Assembly: GCA_950295325.1 (NCBI GenBank)
Contig: OX485808.1
Location: 27,548,527 to 27,612,526 of the forward strand
Reading direction: 5' to 3'
Origin: Polytrichum commune
Taxonomy: Eukaryota; Streptophyta; Polytrichopsida; Polytrichales; Polytrichaceae
DNA length: 64,000 nt
In this document: piece after piece, positions 20,830-33,500 of the stretch
Layout of the letters: each line of letters begins with the position of its first letter
Position numbering within the stretch: position 1 is the first letter of the stretch
The notes under the pieces: model-generated
Told to the model about the DNA's origin: nothing
Seen by the model: only the letters and a program-made list of their open reading frames with translations
Databases searched by the model: none
Position numbers and translations under genes: made by a program

Positions 20830-23800
20830 ATGTACACGGACGAGTCAGGCTCCGACAATGACGACTACAGCAACTCGGACGACGAAGAGACGGAGAAGTT
20901 CGAGGAGATGGCGGCTCGGAGGATACAGAGCGGGGCGTTGGTGGTGAAGAATGCAGACGGCACATACAAATGTCCACTGTCCCCTGGCAGGAAGAAGCAG
21001 AGTTACAAGTACCGGGAGCTTTTGGCTCATGCCACCGGTGTGGCCAAGGGGAAAAAAGGGCCAGAGAAAATTGGAGGCCACAGGGCACTGATGAAATATT
21101 TGGAGGCAGAGTTGGGGGACAAGCCTATGGTACCTCAAGCAGAAAGATTTCTGTATCTGGAGCAAGCTGTTCCCAAGAGAGAAGCTAGGGCAACCAAATT
21201 GCTGTCTCCGTGGATGGGCATCCTTGTCAACATTGATAACAGCCGAAGGAATGAGAAAGGGTTTAAGCTTGCGGCCGGTGCTGCAGATATCAAGGAGAAA
21301 TTTCAGGTATGGTGCTTAATTGATGGATGGAGTAATCGCAAAATTCCTTAACTCTTCTTGGAAGGATTTGTTTATGTAATTGTTGTGACGATTGGTTTTT
21401 TTTTGGAATAGGTCTAGGATTGAAGAGCCATTGAGTGTTCAAATTAGTGATGACATGGTGAACTTGTTTGCCTTCTTACTAGCCACCAATTTTGGTTGAA
21501 ATTTGAGGGAGGCAAGTTGTTTCAATCATGCCTGCATCAGAGAATCAAAATTTTGCTTTATCTGGTGTTTTTTAGTGGTCACATGGAGGTTCCTTCTCTT
21601 CTTGGAAGCATCTCTATGTAATCAATGTGATTAGAGATCAACATGTTCACCATTGAAGAGCCACTCAGTATGTGCACATCAGTATGCCATGGTGAATCTG
21701 TTTGCCTTCTTACAGTGGTTTTAGGAGCTACCAGTTGTGGTTGGAATTTGGGAGGCATGTTGAATTCAATCATGTCTGCATCAGAGCATCAAAATTGTGC
21801 CTAATGTGTGCTGCTTAATCGATGGAGCTAACCCAAAGCTCTTCTTGGAAGCTTCTTTAAGTAATCAATGTGAAGAGTGACAAACAGGTTCACTCTTATA
21901 GAGCAACTCAGGGTGCACATCAGTATGCCATGATGAACCTGTTTGCCTTCTCAGAGAAGTTTGAATTTTTTAAATTTTGGTTGAAACTTGAGGGAGACAT
22001 TTTGATTCAGTCATGTCTGCATTGGAGGATCGAAATTGTGGTTTATCTGCTGTTTTTGCATTGTCACTTTGAGGTTCCTTCAGTCATACTTGTCTTCATG
22101 TAATCGATGCGAAGAGCAACTGAGGGTGCACCTCACTATGCCATGGTGAACCTGTTTGCCTTCGCAGTGAGGTGTATAAAGGTAGCTATCAATTGTGGTT
22201 GAAATTTGAGGGCGGCATGTTGGCTCAATAATGCCTGCATCGGAGGATCGTATTTGTGCTCTATCTGGTGTTTTTGCACTGTAAGTTGGAGGTTCCCTTA
22301 AGTCATACTTAATGTTGATTCTAAGAATGGCAGTGTGATCATTTTGAATTAATCATGCTGACTGAGCATGCTTGGTTTCTGTGATCTACCAGGAGTTCAA
22401 TCCGCAGAGAGTGGATGTTTTCCATGATATCAATGGGCACCAAGGAACAGCTTTGCTCACATTCAAGAATGACATACATGGTCTCGAGGACGCACAAGCT
22501 TTTGAACAAAGTTTTGTGCTGGCAAATCGTGGCAGTAAGGACTGGTGGAGTCAAAAACATCCTGTCAACCTAGATTTATATGGATGGCAAGCAAATGAAG
22601 CAGTGAGTAACATTTTCCATGTACTTATTGTCAGATTCTTAGCGAGTTCTTTTAATTCACACACTGTAGAGAGTACACGAAACTGATTTGGTAAGTATGT
22701 TGCGCAGGATTTGACAGCCAACTTGGGTCAGCTCACTGAGCATTTACGAAAGTTTACTGATTTGAAGACGGTGAAAGATATGGTTGAAGAAAAGGAAAGA
22801 ATAAACAAGCAGGTGGTGGAGGACTTGGTGAAGACAGTGGGTCACAAAAATGATTTAGTGGCAGCTTCGCATCAACAGTTTGTGATTTTGAAGAATGTCG
22901 TCGCGGAAGTGGAAGCATTGCGGGTAAAAGCCGAGGAAGAGAAAAGTAGAATGGAAGAGCTACACAAGCAAGGTAAAGCTGAGCTAAGGATTGGGGATGT
23001 TTGACACTTCTAAAGTAACACTGCAGAATTTGTCATGGAGGGAGAGCCTCTTTGAGACAGTTTAAAGTTTATAAATAGTTTTCCTTTTATATCTGATGTG
23101 CAAAAGTACTTATAATGGTGAGTTTTTTGTGCAGAGTTGGAGACAATTCGAAAAGATTCACAGGACAGTGAGCGTGCACACAATGAGAAGTTGTTGTTGC
23201 ACCAAGTTGCACTCTCGGAGAAGTTGAAAACATTAGAGAGACGCAATGAGGAGATGAAAGAAGCGGAGAAGTACATGAGGCAGAAGAATGAGGATGAACG
23301 ACGACAGTTTGAAAGAGAAAAGGAAGAGGTTTGGGTCTCCTTCATCTTCTGGTTTTGGGTCTTCTGACAATTTCTTACACCCTGGAAATAATAAGCTACA
23401 AGGAAGACAAAATGTGTTTCTACAGTTTGTGGAAGTGAATTCTTTTCTTTACAGTTCAACACAGGTTAGCAGGTTCCATATGGTACAAGGAAACTGCCTA
23501 TATTTCCTCAAATATGACTTTGTGAAGTATTTGAAGTACTTCTAGCTTCAGCTTTTTTCTCTTGATTAAAAAAAAACTCATGCTGCAGGCTCAAAGATTG
23601 CTAGATGAAGCAAGCAAGCAGGCGCAGACACATGCAGCTATGCAATGCAAGCAGCGGGATCAGCAGAAGGAGATGATTAAAAAGCACGAGGTAATCCATT
23701 CTTTTTCTTGTGTTTTTGGCCGCAAAAGAGAGGGTTGCAGTTTGTGCAGCATTCTGCAATAATGACTAGTTGGAAATGGCAATCTAAGGGCATCTTCACA

Positions 23801-25953
23801 CTATAGCCAAGGGCATGACTATGAAATTGTTAGAAAATTTGAATCCCATCCAAAGGCTGTACCATTGCAAATTAAATTTGAATTTTGTGTGGTCATGGGG
23901 CTTCTAGTGTAGTGTAGAGACATACACGATTGGGCTCTCAATTACCAAATGCTGTTTCATTACCATCCTACACATGTGGGCCCTTCTACACAATAAGTTA
24001 GAAAAAATCAAGGCTTGTGATGAAATTTGAAGTGTTGTGGTTTCCCAGTTGTGTTAGATCCACCTCTTTGAGGTGGGCATGACACAAAATCTGGTAGGTC
24101 ATGAAATATGATACATTGCATGCCATGTAGCACTCCATGTAGGTTTTGCATCCATTCAAACTTCCTTGGTCCCTTGGTCCCTTAGGCCCTAAAGCTCTAT
24201 TGTAATGTGAAGTGGGATGGTCTCAGCTTTTTCCACCAATGAGATCTTTTAGATTTCATTGGTCATGGGTCCTCAAGCTCTAGTGTAAAATGCCCCTAAT
24301 CTGGAGGGATATGCTTTCATGATTTTGAGCTATATGGTCAGGTATATGGTCTTGGTTTATCATCTCTGTCTGATTCATTGACATTACAAAAACAGAGGAC
24401 ATTGAAAGAAAAAGAGTCATGATTATTACAGTAGTGATGAGCTGGAAAATTGAAAAGCTGAGCTGGACGTGTGTAATGGTGGTTCTGTGTAGGGTGAAAA
24501 CAAAGCATTGGAGATAGCAGTCCAGGAGCAGAAGATGAAGTTGCTACACAAGCAGAACCTTGAACTGCAGAAGCAACATGTGAAAGAATTGTTGGAGATT
24601 GAAAAGTCAAGGGAATCAGATACCGCTATTATTGAAGATCTTCAAAGTCGTGAGGAGATGCTACAAGAAACTGTAAATACATTGACGATCAAAGAGCGGA
24701 GTGCTAATGACGAGATTGAGGAAGCCAGAAAAGTTGCCGTTGAAGTAAGTCCATTCATCTCCATAAGAAATCCTCTGGTTGCTGCTAATCTTGACTTAGA
24801 CTATCTAAGTTGTTCTCAGGCATAGTGTTGAGAAAATGACAATAAATTGTCTGGGACATGTGACTTTATTTGTTACCAGGTGCTGGAGAAGTATGGAGTC
24901 AAGGGTAAGATTTCGAATAAGTTGCAGGGCTCCATCAACAAAAAGCCATGGACACCTGCTTGCAAGAAGAAGTACAAATACCATTCAGATGGATACGACA
25001 TGGTAATGGCTAGGCTTATTTCTGAGTGGGAAGAACGTATTCGGGACCAGGGTTATCACCCCTTTAAGACTATTCAAATTGGGCCAGACCGTTGGGAGGT
25101 ACACCAACTCTCAAACTCTGGAATAACTGTTGCATCTCTTAGTACAGGTTCTCCAGCTTTTGGGCCATATATGTATGCAATTCGGATCCTGTTTCTTTGG
25201 CTCACTTTACTCCTTTAGACGCACAGCAAGCTCCCATTAGTTTGGAGGTCTTCCAGGTGTGCATGTAAGGTATGAGAGTTTTATTTGGTTTGTTCTTCAT
25301 GTTCTCCAACTTCCACAGATTAGATCTACACAATGAAACTTGTGTTGTGTTAGCAAATCTACGGTGAAGCTTCGGCAAAAATCAGACCTCCCGTGATTTA
25401 GTTATGGTAATTGTTGTTGTTTCCTTACACAAGTACTGCCAATCATGTTCACTATTGAGTGTGGAGTCAATAGAATTTGAAGGTGTAGTCCAATCTCCTT
25501 AAAACATGTGTCTTTATGGTGTTTGTTCTGTGATCCTCACGTAATCACACCAATCAAATATAGGTGTCTGATTAAAATAAGCAACCAAATAACACCTGCA
25601 TATGTCATGCATGAAATGACATTGTTTTTTAATCCTTTTAATAATCAATCCTTACCTCATGTGATATCTTGGGTCATAATAACAAGTTCACATTTTTGCA
25701 GCGTATTATCAATGAGGAAGATGAAAAGTTGGTGGAGCTCAAGGAGGAATTGGGAGAAGAGGTCAAGAAAACGGTCGCAACGGCATTCTTGGAAATTGAA
25801 GAGTACAATGCGAGTGGCCGGTACCCCGTACAGGTCGCATGGGATTTCCTTAAAAAACAACGAGTGACATTGAAGGACCTTCTACTGCACCTCATGGAGT
25901 TGCTTGATAACGGGGTGCCCCCCAAACCAAAGAAGCGAACTAGAGCGCAGTGA
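20830..25953 (+). CDS. FDM-like: XS/XH-domain RNA-directed DNA methylation factor (IDN2/FDM family)
   Basis: Proteins of this family bind double-stranded RNA and help guide de novo DNA methylation at Pol V transcripts in the nucleus. Eight coding exons join in phase: 20830-21306, 22393-22602, 22708-22972, 23135-23328, 23589-23690, 24493-24744, 24880-25098, 25702-25953, giving 656 aa, close to the usual 630-650. Domain order is acidic N-terminus; zf-XS (about 46-90: C48, H67, H84); XS (about 125-229, with SPWMGILVNI and FKNDIHGLEDAQAFEQSF); a long Glu/Lys-rich coiled coil (about 230-500); XH (501-650, with HPFKTIQI and FLEIEEYNASGRYPV). XH separates it from SGS3, which lacks that domain. The second zf-XS cysteine is Ser51 (CPLS). 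Intron 1 carries a diverged tandem array and intron 5 a MITE. The start is the first ATG after the leader acceptor. Which IDN2/FDM paralogue it is cannot be told by eye. Confidence 0.92.
21306..22320 (+). repeat. Diverged tandem array in intron 1 of the FDM-like gene
   Basis: Four units of about 215-240 bp start near 21419, 21653, 21895 and 22110, preceded by a partial unit at the splice donor. Recurring phrases are GAAGAGC(A/C)ACT(C/G)AG, ATGCCATGGTGAACCTGTTT, TTGCCTTC, GTGGTTGAAATTTGAGG, CATG(T/C)CTGCAT and CTTCTTGGAAGC. The array fills most of the 1.09-kb intron. Confidence 0.85.
23788..24296. mobile_element. PIF/Harbinger-like MITE in FDM-like intron 5, TSD TAA
   Basis: The ends GGGCATCTTCACACTATAG and, inverted, GGGGCATTTTACACTAGAGC are flanked by TAA at 23785-23787 and 24297-24299. 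It shares internal blocks (TTGAGGTGGGCATGA, TTTTTCCACCAATGAGA) with elements at 9713 and 43565. Confidence 0.8.
25270..25600 (-). mobile_element. Family G MITE-like fragment in FDM-like intron 7
   Basis: The sequence GTTCTTCATGTTCTCCAACT...CTACACAATG...AAATCAGACCTCCCGTGATT is the reverse of blocks in the family G copies at 32150, 43850 and 61935. The far end is altered. Confidence 0.5.
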
Positions 25954-27576
25954 CGGGTAAAATTGTAACTTGTCAATTCTGAGAGTGCAAATGTGTTACT
26001 CTTTAGAACCATCATATCACAAGTAGCATGGCCCAAAACCTTCAAATCTACAACTTCGCTGTATATATGAAAGGTTCTATCTGCATTCGTGTAAATTGTC
26101 CTCTGGATAAGCGGGTGTACTAGGGACATGTGGCAAAATAGAGAATTGAGGTACGAAAACTTATCAAAGTGGTTTATTTGTTTTTTTGATGTGTGCATGC
26201 TGAAAAACAGTAACTTTGTGCCGAGCTTTTTTTATTTGAAAAAATTGCAGACCTGGGAGAGTAACTAATAGAGAAGTAGCACAGAAGTAGCATGGAATGT
26301 ATGAAATTGTCTGGATATGAACCTACAACTGTTTAAAAAAGTATGGAATGCTAATGACTCCTTAGTCCCTACTTTTGACAGTTTGGCAATTTTAGGGTAC
26401 TTGAGTGATCCAATTTAGGTGCAAATAATCTTGTTGGATTAGCCTTCTAAAGTGGATTCAGACTCAAAACATTTGAATCATATCTCAATCTCTTGCTGAG
26501 TTTCTAAGGCAGAATATTTCAAAACCGATTGCACTACCCATCTTGGTCAAGTCCCACCTTTTGCATGGGAAAAATTGCTTCTTGAATGATTTTGTTATGA
26601 ACTTGCCTAAAACCTCATTGTGAGAATGTGGGACTACAGGTGACATGCCACATGGGCTTCTTTTGCCTTGTTTACCAAGTTAGTTCATCAATATGTAGAA
26701 TCAGTGAATCCACGACCCCACCTAAGGTAGATGTTCCTAATTCGGTTTCTGGTCTTAATCGAACACCTAAATTTGAGTGGTATGTGGTTAGGTGTGGCTC
26801 CAAGAACGGATGCCAAAGACGTGTGTTTAAAAGAGATTGTTGGACTATGTGCTAAGAAGAAGATAACCATTCTAGGCTCAATAGTCAACATAATAGGAGG
26901 GCCCTATATGACCATTTAGTGAGCATGAGAATCTTCACTTTTGATAATTAATAAGATATTCATACGAGCTCCAGAAATTATCAGGAATATGGCTACAGCC
27001 AAGATTTGGATTTGCTAACCATCTCATACTAATTGCGTGTTTCATATCCCAGGAGAAGTGGGCTACTCAGAAAGTAACCATGCAAGACCAATCTATCTTA
27101 TATTGGAACCTCCACTAATTTATTTGTTTCTTGGTGTGGACTTGCCCTTGTAGTGAGTGCACATAGGTCATGCTAGGCCTCGAGGTTTTTTTATTTTTTA
27201 TTTTTTATGTTTTGGAATATCATGCACTGTATGCTTTGTGTCCACTATACCCTTTATTTTAGATGTCCATAATTGTCAAAAGCTGGAATAGGTGTCATGA
27301 AAAGTTGAACCGAACAATGGCTGGAGCCTCAACAGAGGCAACATTCTCTTCTCTCCTCCAAACTTGAGACACAAATGCAACCATGACCTCTCTGATGAAA
27401 AAGCAAAAGAGATATACTAGGGGAGCTCAAACTGTCATGTGTTAAGATTCAGGAAAGAATGTGAGCAGAGTGTTTTGCAGCTTCAAAATTTACAATTGGG
27501 TGTCTGACAAAAAGGTTGAGCTGTACAGTGGAATAGATACAATTTTTATTATAAAAAGTTTAAATACATTGTCCCT
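25954..27576. other. Spacer between convergent FDM-like and SPATA20-like genes
   Basis: It holds the FDM-like 3' flank and a family F MITE at about 26720-27115 (start TAAGGTAGATGTTCCTAATT, internal GAACGGATGCCAAAG). I see nothing else. Confidence 0.5.
26720..27115 (+). mobile_element. Family F MITE, near full length
   Basis: The order of blocks defining this family is visible: TAAGGTAGA, CACCTAAATTTGAGTGGTAT, GTGGCTCCAAGAACGGAT, ACCATTCTAGGCTCAATAGT, ATAAGATATTCAT, TGGATTTGCTAACCATCTC, TTTCATATCC and a reversed TAGATGG-like end. Further copies lie at about 16180, 29869, 37510, 37930, 39390, 48130, 50470, 52830, 56600, 58850 and 63040, several truncated. Confidence 0.65.
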
Positions 27577-30500
27577 TCACTTTGAGACGGAGCCTAGTTT
27601 GAATGAAGATACTTTTGGGCCTGTGTATGTTTGTCGGAGGAGCTGCTCAAGTGCGGCTGGATCTGTTGTAGGTGCTTGGCATGTAAAATTTTGGCAAACA
27701 TATGCTAATGCCTTCCCATCAGGGCTTTTTCGTGACATGGCAAGAGCTGCGGGGTTCACCGATTGCCAAAACTCTTGATCTTCAGGATTAGTTTCATCAA
27801 TAAGGAACACCTGCAATGGAGAAGCATCAAACTCTTAAGGGCCTCACACAAAGATTAGTGGTCAGAAAAGAAAAGCAAATCCAATGCCATATTAGAGCTA
27901 TCCTTGAAGTCTCTCAAAAACCCATGTTTGGTAGAGAGTTGTCTTGGTAAAGTGCCTGCAAAACCCATGTTTATGTCCCACTTTTGACATTGTATGATGT
28001 TTTAAGGAGTGTTCAAGGGGTGTGTGGGAACCCTTGAATATGGTGAAATGAAGGGGAGGCGGTTTGCCTTCAGCCAAAAGGCGGCTACTTAAAAACGAAT
28101 TTTCATGGCACTTTTTGAAGGCACCTACAATGATGCTCTCCAAAGTTTGACAAGGAATTCGTTTTTAAATAAACGTCTCTTGTCCAAAGTCAAACGCCTC
28201 CCCTTCGTTTCACCACTTGAACGCTCTTTGAACATTATAAAATGTCTACAATGGGGTGAAGCTCCATACCAAACATGAGTTTTTGAGACACCGAGTGTAT
28301 TATTACCAATATAAATGCATGTTGGACCTAGCTTGTTCAAGAGCCCTCTTGGATCATGATCATGTCTTCCAACTTATTACAACAAATGAGCAGTAGATTG
28401 ATCCCTTAATTGACATATTAAATCAAAGGTTTCAATAGACAAGTGTTTCCAAAGTACCTATTCAAAAACCCATCGTAGCCCATGAGGTAGAAGAATTGCT
28501 AAATTCTAACTCTTTTTTGAACAAATGAAAATGTTTGCATCCATGAAGTTATTCATTGCCTACTCACTCATCCACCCAAGATGATAGAACGTTGACACTG
28601 AGCAATTCAGTTGGCCTGTTCGTAGAGGCAACCCAAAAATGTTGATCTCTCTCATCAGAGGCAAGGGGGAGAACTATAAAGAAGAGGAGAGCAAGGGGTG
28701 GTTTTTTTTTTCATTTTTGATTTGCGTGTTGTTCTAGCCTCCTCTACGTGTGCTCATGGTCGGGAGGTTGCATGCCAATAGAACACATCAGTAAATAGGA
28801 TGAAACCCCTTGTCGTCCTCCTCTCCGTTATAGTGCTTCCCCCCCCCCCCCCCCCATGCCTCTAGTGAGACATATCTAGCTTCTCCCATGTGTCTAGCGC
28901 AAGAGAACTATCAATTTTTGACTTCAATTCACATTGGACTAATGCTACAGAGCCATCAATCTCTCTCCTCCATTCCCATTGAATTAACGACCGGCAATGC
29001 TAGGTCTTGTGAACGAAACCCCGGTCACACGTTGAAATACACAACAACATTCAAACAACAGAAGCATTGTAAAAACAAGACATGAGATTCGTGCAACCTG
29101 ATCAAAGGAGCATGGGCACTCACGGTTTTATCTGGATCGAAATTTGCATGACAAGCTGTCACGAGAGCTTCGGCGTCGGAGGAGTTTCGGGTGCCCGCAA
29201 CAATAACCTGGCGCTTGGAGGGCAGATTATACAAATCGAAAGCACAGCAGAGAAGTGGAACTGCCATGGCCACCTCTTTGACTCGCTGCTCGTATACCGC
29301 CTGCCATTGTCAAAAAGAATCTCAAATTCATGAGTCCGGGATTACCTAGAAACCCTTTCAAAAAATGAACAAAAAGACCACAAAATTTGTTATCTTCAGG
29401 CACCGGTTTGATTAAACCTCATACAACTCGTTCGGATCACTAACGTTCTAGCTTCTAAAGGTGATGGGTTGCTGCCCCTATAAAATGAAATGCAATGAAC
29501 ACTTCAAGAGGGGACACTCCAACACAAAATGTGTCTCGTTTTCATTTTCGATGACGTTGTAAAAGCAATAATGGCACAATCTTTTATCTCTAGGGATTGG
29601 GATACTTGACCACCTGCCAATTTCAATGGCGAGCCCACGATTTGAGCTGGGGTAATCAACAACAATTTTGCGTTGGGGTGGTGTCAATGATTTTTCATTT
29701 CTTTTTGAACCTTTTGTGCCTATTGGCCTCATTTTGTTAACAAACTTCAAGACTTGTAAGGTCTCTTAAGGAATCTGGTGTTGATTCATTCTCGGTGAGT
29801 AGACGAGACACTCATGTATTACGACTTGCAACCAAACAATGAAGACCGAATAGTAGAGAAAGAGATAAGGTAGATGGGTCTTAATAATTAAATTTTCCAA
29901 CTAGCCCACTTCTCTTAGGATATGAAACATGCGATAGTACAAGAAGAAGAACAGCGAATTCAAGATGAGGCCGTAGTCACTGTCCTCATAATTTTCGATG
30001 CTCATATGAACATCTCATTCTTTGTCAGAGTGAAGACTCTCATGTTCATTAAATGGTCACACAGATCCCTCCCCCAATTACATTGACTACTACCAAACCT
30101 AGAATGGTTATCATATTTGAAGTATGCGGTCCTTTGAATACATTAATGCCTTTTAGGTATCCGTTTTTGGAACCACACATAACCACATACCACTCAAATG
30201 GTGGATTGATCGATTAAGAAAAGCAACCAAATAAGGGTTGTCATACCAAAAGATGCTCCGCAGACGTGTGGAATTTGTTGGCAAGATCGCCCGTCACCAA
30301 GGACGAGAGACGGAGGAGATTGATAGCCGCTACGGAGTTTCCGGATGGTTCCGCACCATCATAGTCCTCTTTCATTCGGAAGAGAATGGACGAATCGCCC
30401 TCACCAGTGCTGTAGTATGCTCCTCCCTCTTTGTCCAGGAATTGCTCATCCTGCAGTCAACCAAGTAGGCCTCTTCCACTTAACAAAAAGAAAGAAAGAA

Positions 30501-33500
30501 AGAGAAAGAAAGAAAGATTGTCATGCTTACTACCCTGTTTGTGGGGTTTGGCGTCACATACCCCACAACATTATTAAGATCCATAACGATGTTTTGTGGG
30601 GCTGACAATATCCCATGGAATATTCCCCACATTCCAACTAAATGTGAAAAATATCCAGGGGTATCCCGTGGAATACTGTCAGTCCCACAGAACATTGTTA
30701 TGGATTCGAATAATATTATGCCTACTTTGATGCGTAGGCTAGGCTACACTAATGGTCAACAACTTCACCATAAGTGCCACCTCATGACACTTGGCGTTCA
30801 AGTGCTCCTACTAATATCTCGGCATGAGTATGTACAATAGTGTTATGAGGTGTACGCCTATGTTTACACAATGGTCTACAAGTTGACTACAATGTACACA
30901 AATGACACTTGCCATTAGTATGCTCAAGAATATCACCCTCTTGCATACTAAAATGTAAACACATGTAAAATAAAATATATTCTCCTTGCATACTGAAATG
31001 TGAAACTATCATCTCAAGTACCTCAATGTGCAACGCTATATGTCGTATTATTGTATATAATTTTTTCACTTCAAAACGTTACTTATTTTAACGTAGAGTA
31101 TCACGTTGCCAATTAACGGACATGTCACTTTGAGACCTCTAGGTTGTCTAGAGTCATTACAAGAATTCGTGTGGGCTCTAGAAAAAAACTGTGACCCAAA
31201 ACAATAGGACTATTTTAGTGCACCAATAGGCGATAAGCAGGTTCGGCACTTTGGTGCCAAAATGCTAATATTGTTGTAGCGATCTCACATGTGATTCCCT
31301 TGTAGGAATTGTGACTTCAAATGAATTATCTTAGGTTACAACAATGTGATGTAAATAAATACTTTGTTCCAAAACAAAAAGAGTTGAGAAGTGGGCACCT
31401 GTGCAGCTTGGAGTTCAAGGGCCCATTGAAGCCACTTCAGATCACCTCCATACTCAAACAAGTCCAAGAGGCCGGCTATAAGGAAGGCGTAGTCGTCCAA
31501 AAAACCTGGCGCTTGTGAAGGCCCCATCCGAAAGCTGCGTGTCAATCTCTTGCTCTTCTCATTGTACAGCTTCGATCTTATGAACAACGCCGCTCGCTCC
31601 GCTGCTGCCAAGTACTCTTTTGGCTGTGCTCATCCCAACCAAAATCCATTAGGCTCCAAGCGCAGCAAAAAAAACTTCGCCTCCAGAATCGAGAACTACT
31701 AACAATGGTCGAAACCAGAGTGGGTGTAGTATGTAGGTGAATGAATGGCATCAATACAAATCGGCATCGGTAATGGTACCAAAGAACCTACCTGTGGGTA
31801 TCGAATTTGCAATTTCAGTCAAGTATCGGTATTTGGTGGGTTTGTCAAGGTGAGAGAATCGTTGTATACCTGAGCTATCATTTGGATTGATACCATTCTA
31901 AATTGTTTTGAAGCTAGGGTAACTTTACCTACGTATGAAGGTTTGTGCATGGTATATAGCCCTGAATTGTATCGAAAACGAAACTACTGTCACGTATCTG
32001 TACCCTACTGGAATCAGAAAGGCTGAAATCCTCTCATTATGGATAACCGAATGGTATCAGAAAAACACGATTCCAGATCACCACTGGTTGAGACAAATAT
32101 GCTAAACTTTAAACCCTAAATCGTACATGTAAGTCCATGATGCAAATAAGCATTTAAGGTAGATGTTGTCTTAAGTGGCTCGCTTTTCTTACTCGAACCC
32201 CCGACATTTGATTGGTACATGGTTCGGTGAGGATCAAAGAGCCAACATCGTAAAGGCACACGTTTAACAAAGATTGGACTACGTCTTCAAATATTAATAA
32301 CTAGTCTACACTCAATAGTGAACACAATAATTGGGAGGACATGTGTATCCAGTTAAGAAATCAACTAACATGCACTTCTGATAACCATAACTAAATCGGG
32401 GGAGGTCCAATTCTCAGTCCGGTTTTTGCAGATGTTTCATCGCAGATTTGCTGATGCAACACGAGTTTTCTTGTGTAAAATCTAATCAGTAGAAGTTGGA
32501 GAACATGAAAAACGAACTAAATAACAGCCACATACCTTAGTATCCTATTCCATTTCAACTTTACCAGTCTCACACCTATTCTAGAAGGCATCATACAAAG
32601 CGAGAACCAAGTAGGTGGAGAAATTTTTTTACATGACATCCAGTTACTGGAAACTCGTACGAGATCCCCTGGGGTTCGGTTAGGAGAATTCGAGAAGCTC
32701 TCACAAACGCAGAGATTGCAAGCCCATTCCACGCGACTATCACCTGCTTGAACAGACATGTGATTCCGCCATAGTTAGCTGGTGCTCATATCATATGTAC
32801 AATTAATGATCACGCACTTGGTAGTGCGAAAATGTGTTTTTGGGAGTACATAAGAATTAAGACACATACTAAACTATTTTGCACCTATTACTGTGGGCTG
32901 AAAGTTAGCGTGGGTAGTGAATACCGTGGCCCACTGTACTTCAGATGTGTGGGTTGAAAATTAGGGTGCTTCATAAAGTTATTATCTGTTAAGGTTGAAA
33001 TAGAAAATAATAAAATATTAGCAGAATACTTTCATTATGGGTATAATATTGGTATCATATTTTTCATCTACCCACAGTAATTCATGTGCTAGTAACAACC
33101 ATTGATTCCATATCCCTAGTTTTGAACATACGAGACTCACAAATGGTGCGGGTCAAGTAAGGTTACTAATTTGACCAGAATTTGTGGTATGACAAAAATT
33201 CTAGTGGGCCATAGTAGGTGTAGAAGGTGTAGATTCAAATCTGAAAATTTTTAGGGTCCTCAATCGACGCCCAAAGTAAAAGCATAGAATTTTAAATATG
33301 AAGTGAGTTTGTGATGTAAAAATGACCTTATCGTCGAGGTGTGGGCGTGGTCGTTGGGCCCGGTATGCATGAAGCTCTGCCCTGCATTGACCTAGGTACT
33401 GAGCGACCTCTTCGGGCTTCTTCCCAAACTTGGCTGCCACATCCACACCCGGACGTCTGATGAGCACATTCTTGCCACCAAATTCTCCGTGAGGGTCGCT

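Noticed and set aside
28842-28855. Poly-C, poly-G and poly-A runs (also near 43341, 44847, 50668 and 9030) as regulatory signals
   Set aside because: Simple homopolymers in repeat-rich DNA; no supporting context.
31336-31623. Plus-strand frame overlapping SPATA20-like exon 12
   Set aside because: It is antisense shadow of a strongly conserved exon.
32520-32759. Minus-strand frame with a start at 32759 as an independent protein
   Set aside because: It is an out-of-frame reading over SPATA20-like exon 11 and its flanks; the in-frame exon reads [13 protein letters not shown].
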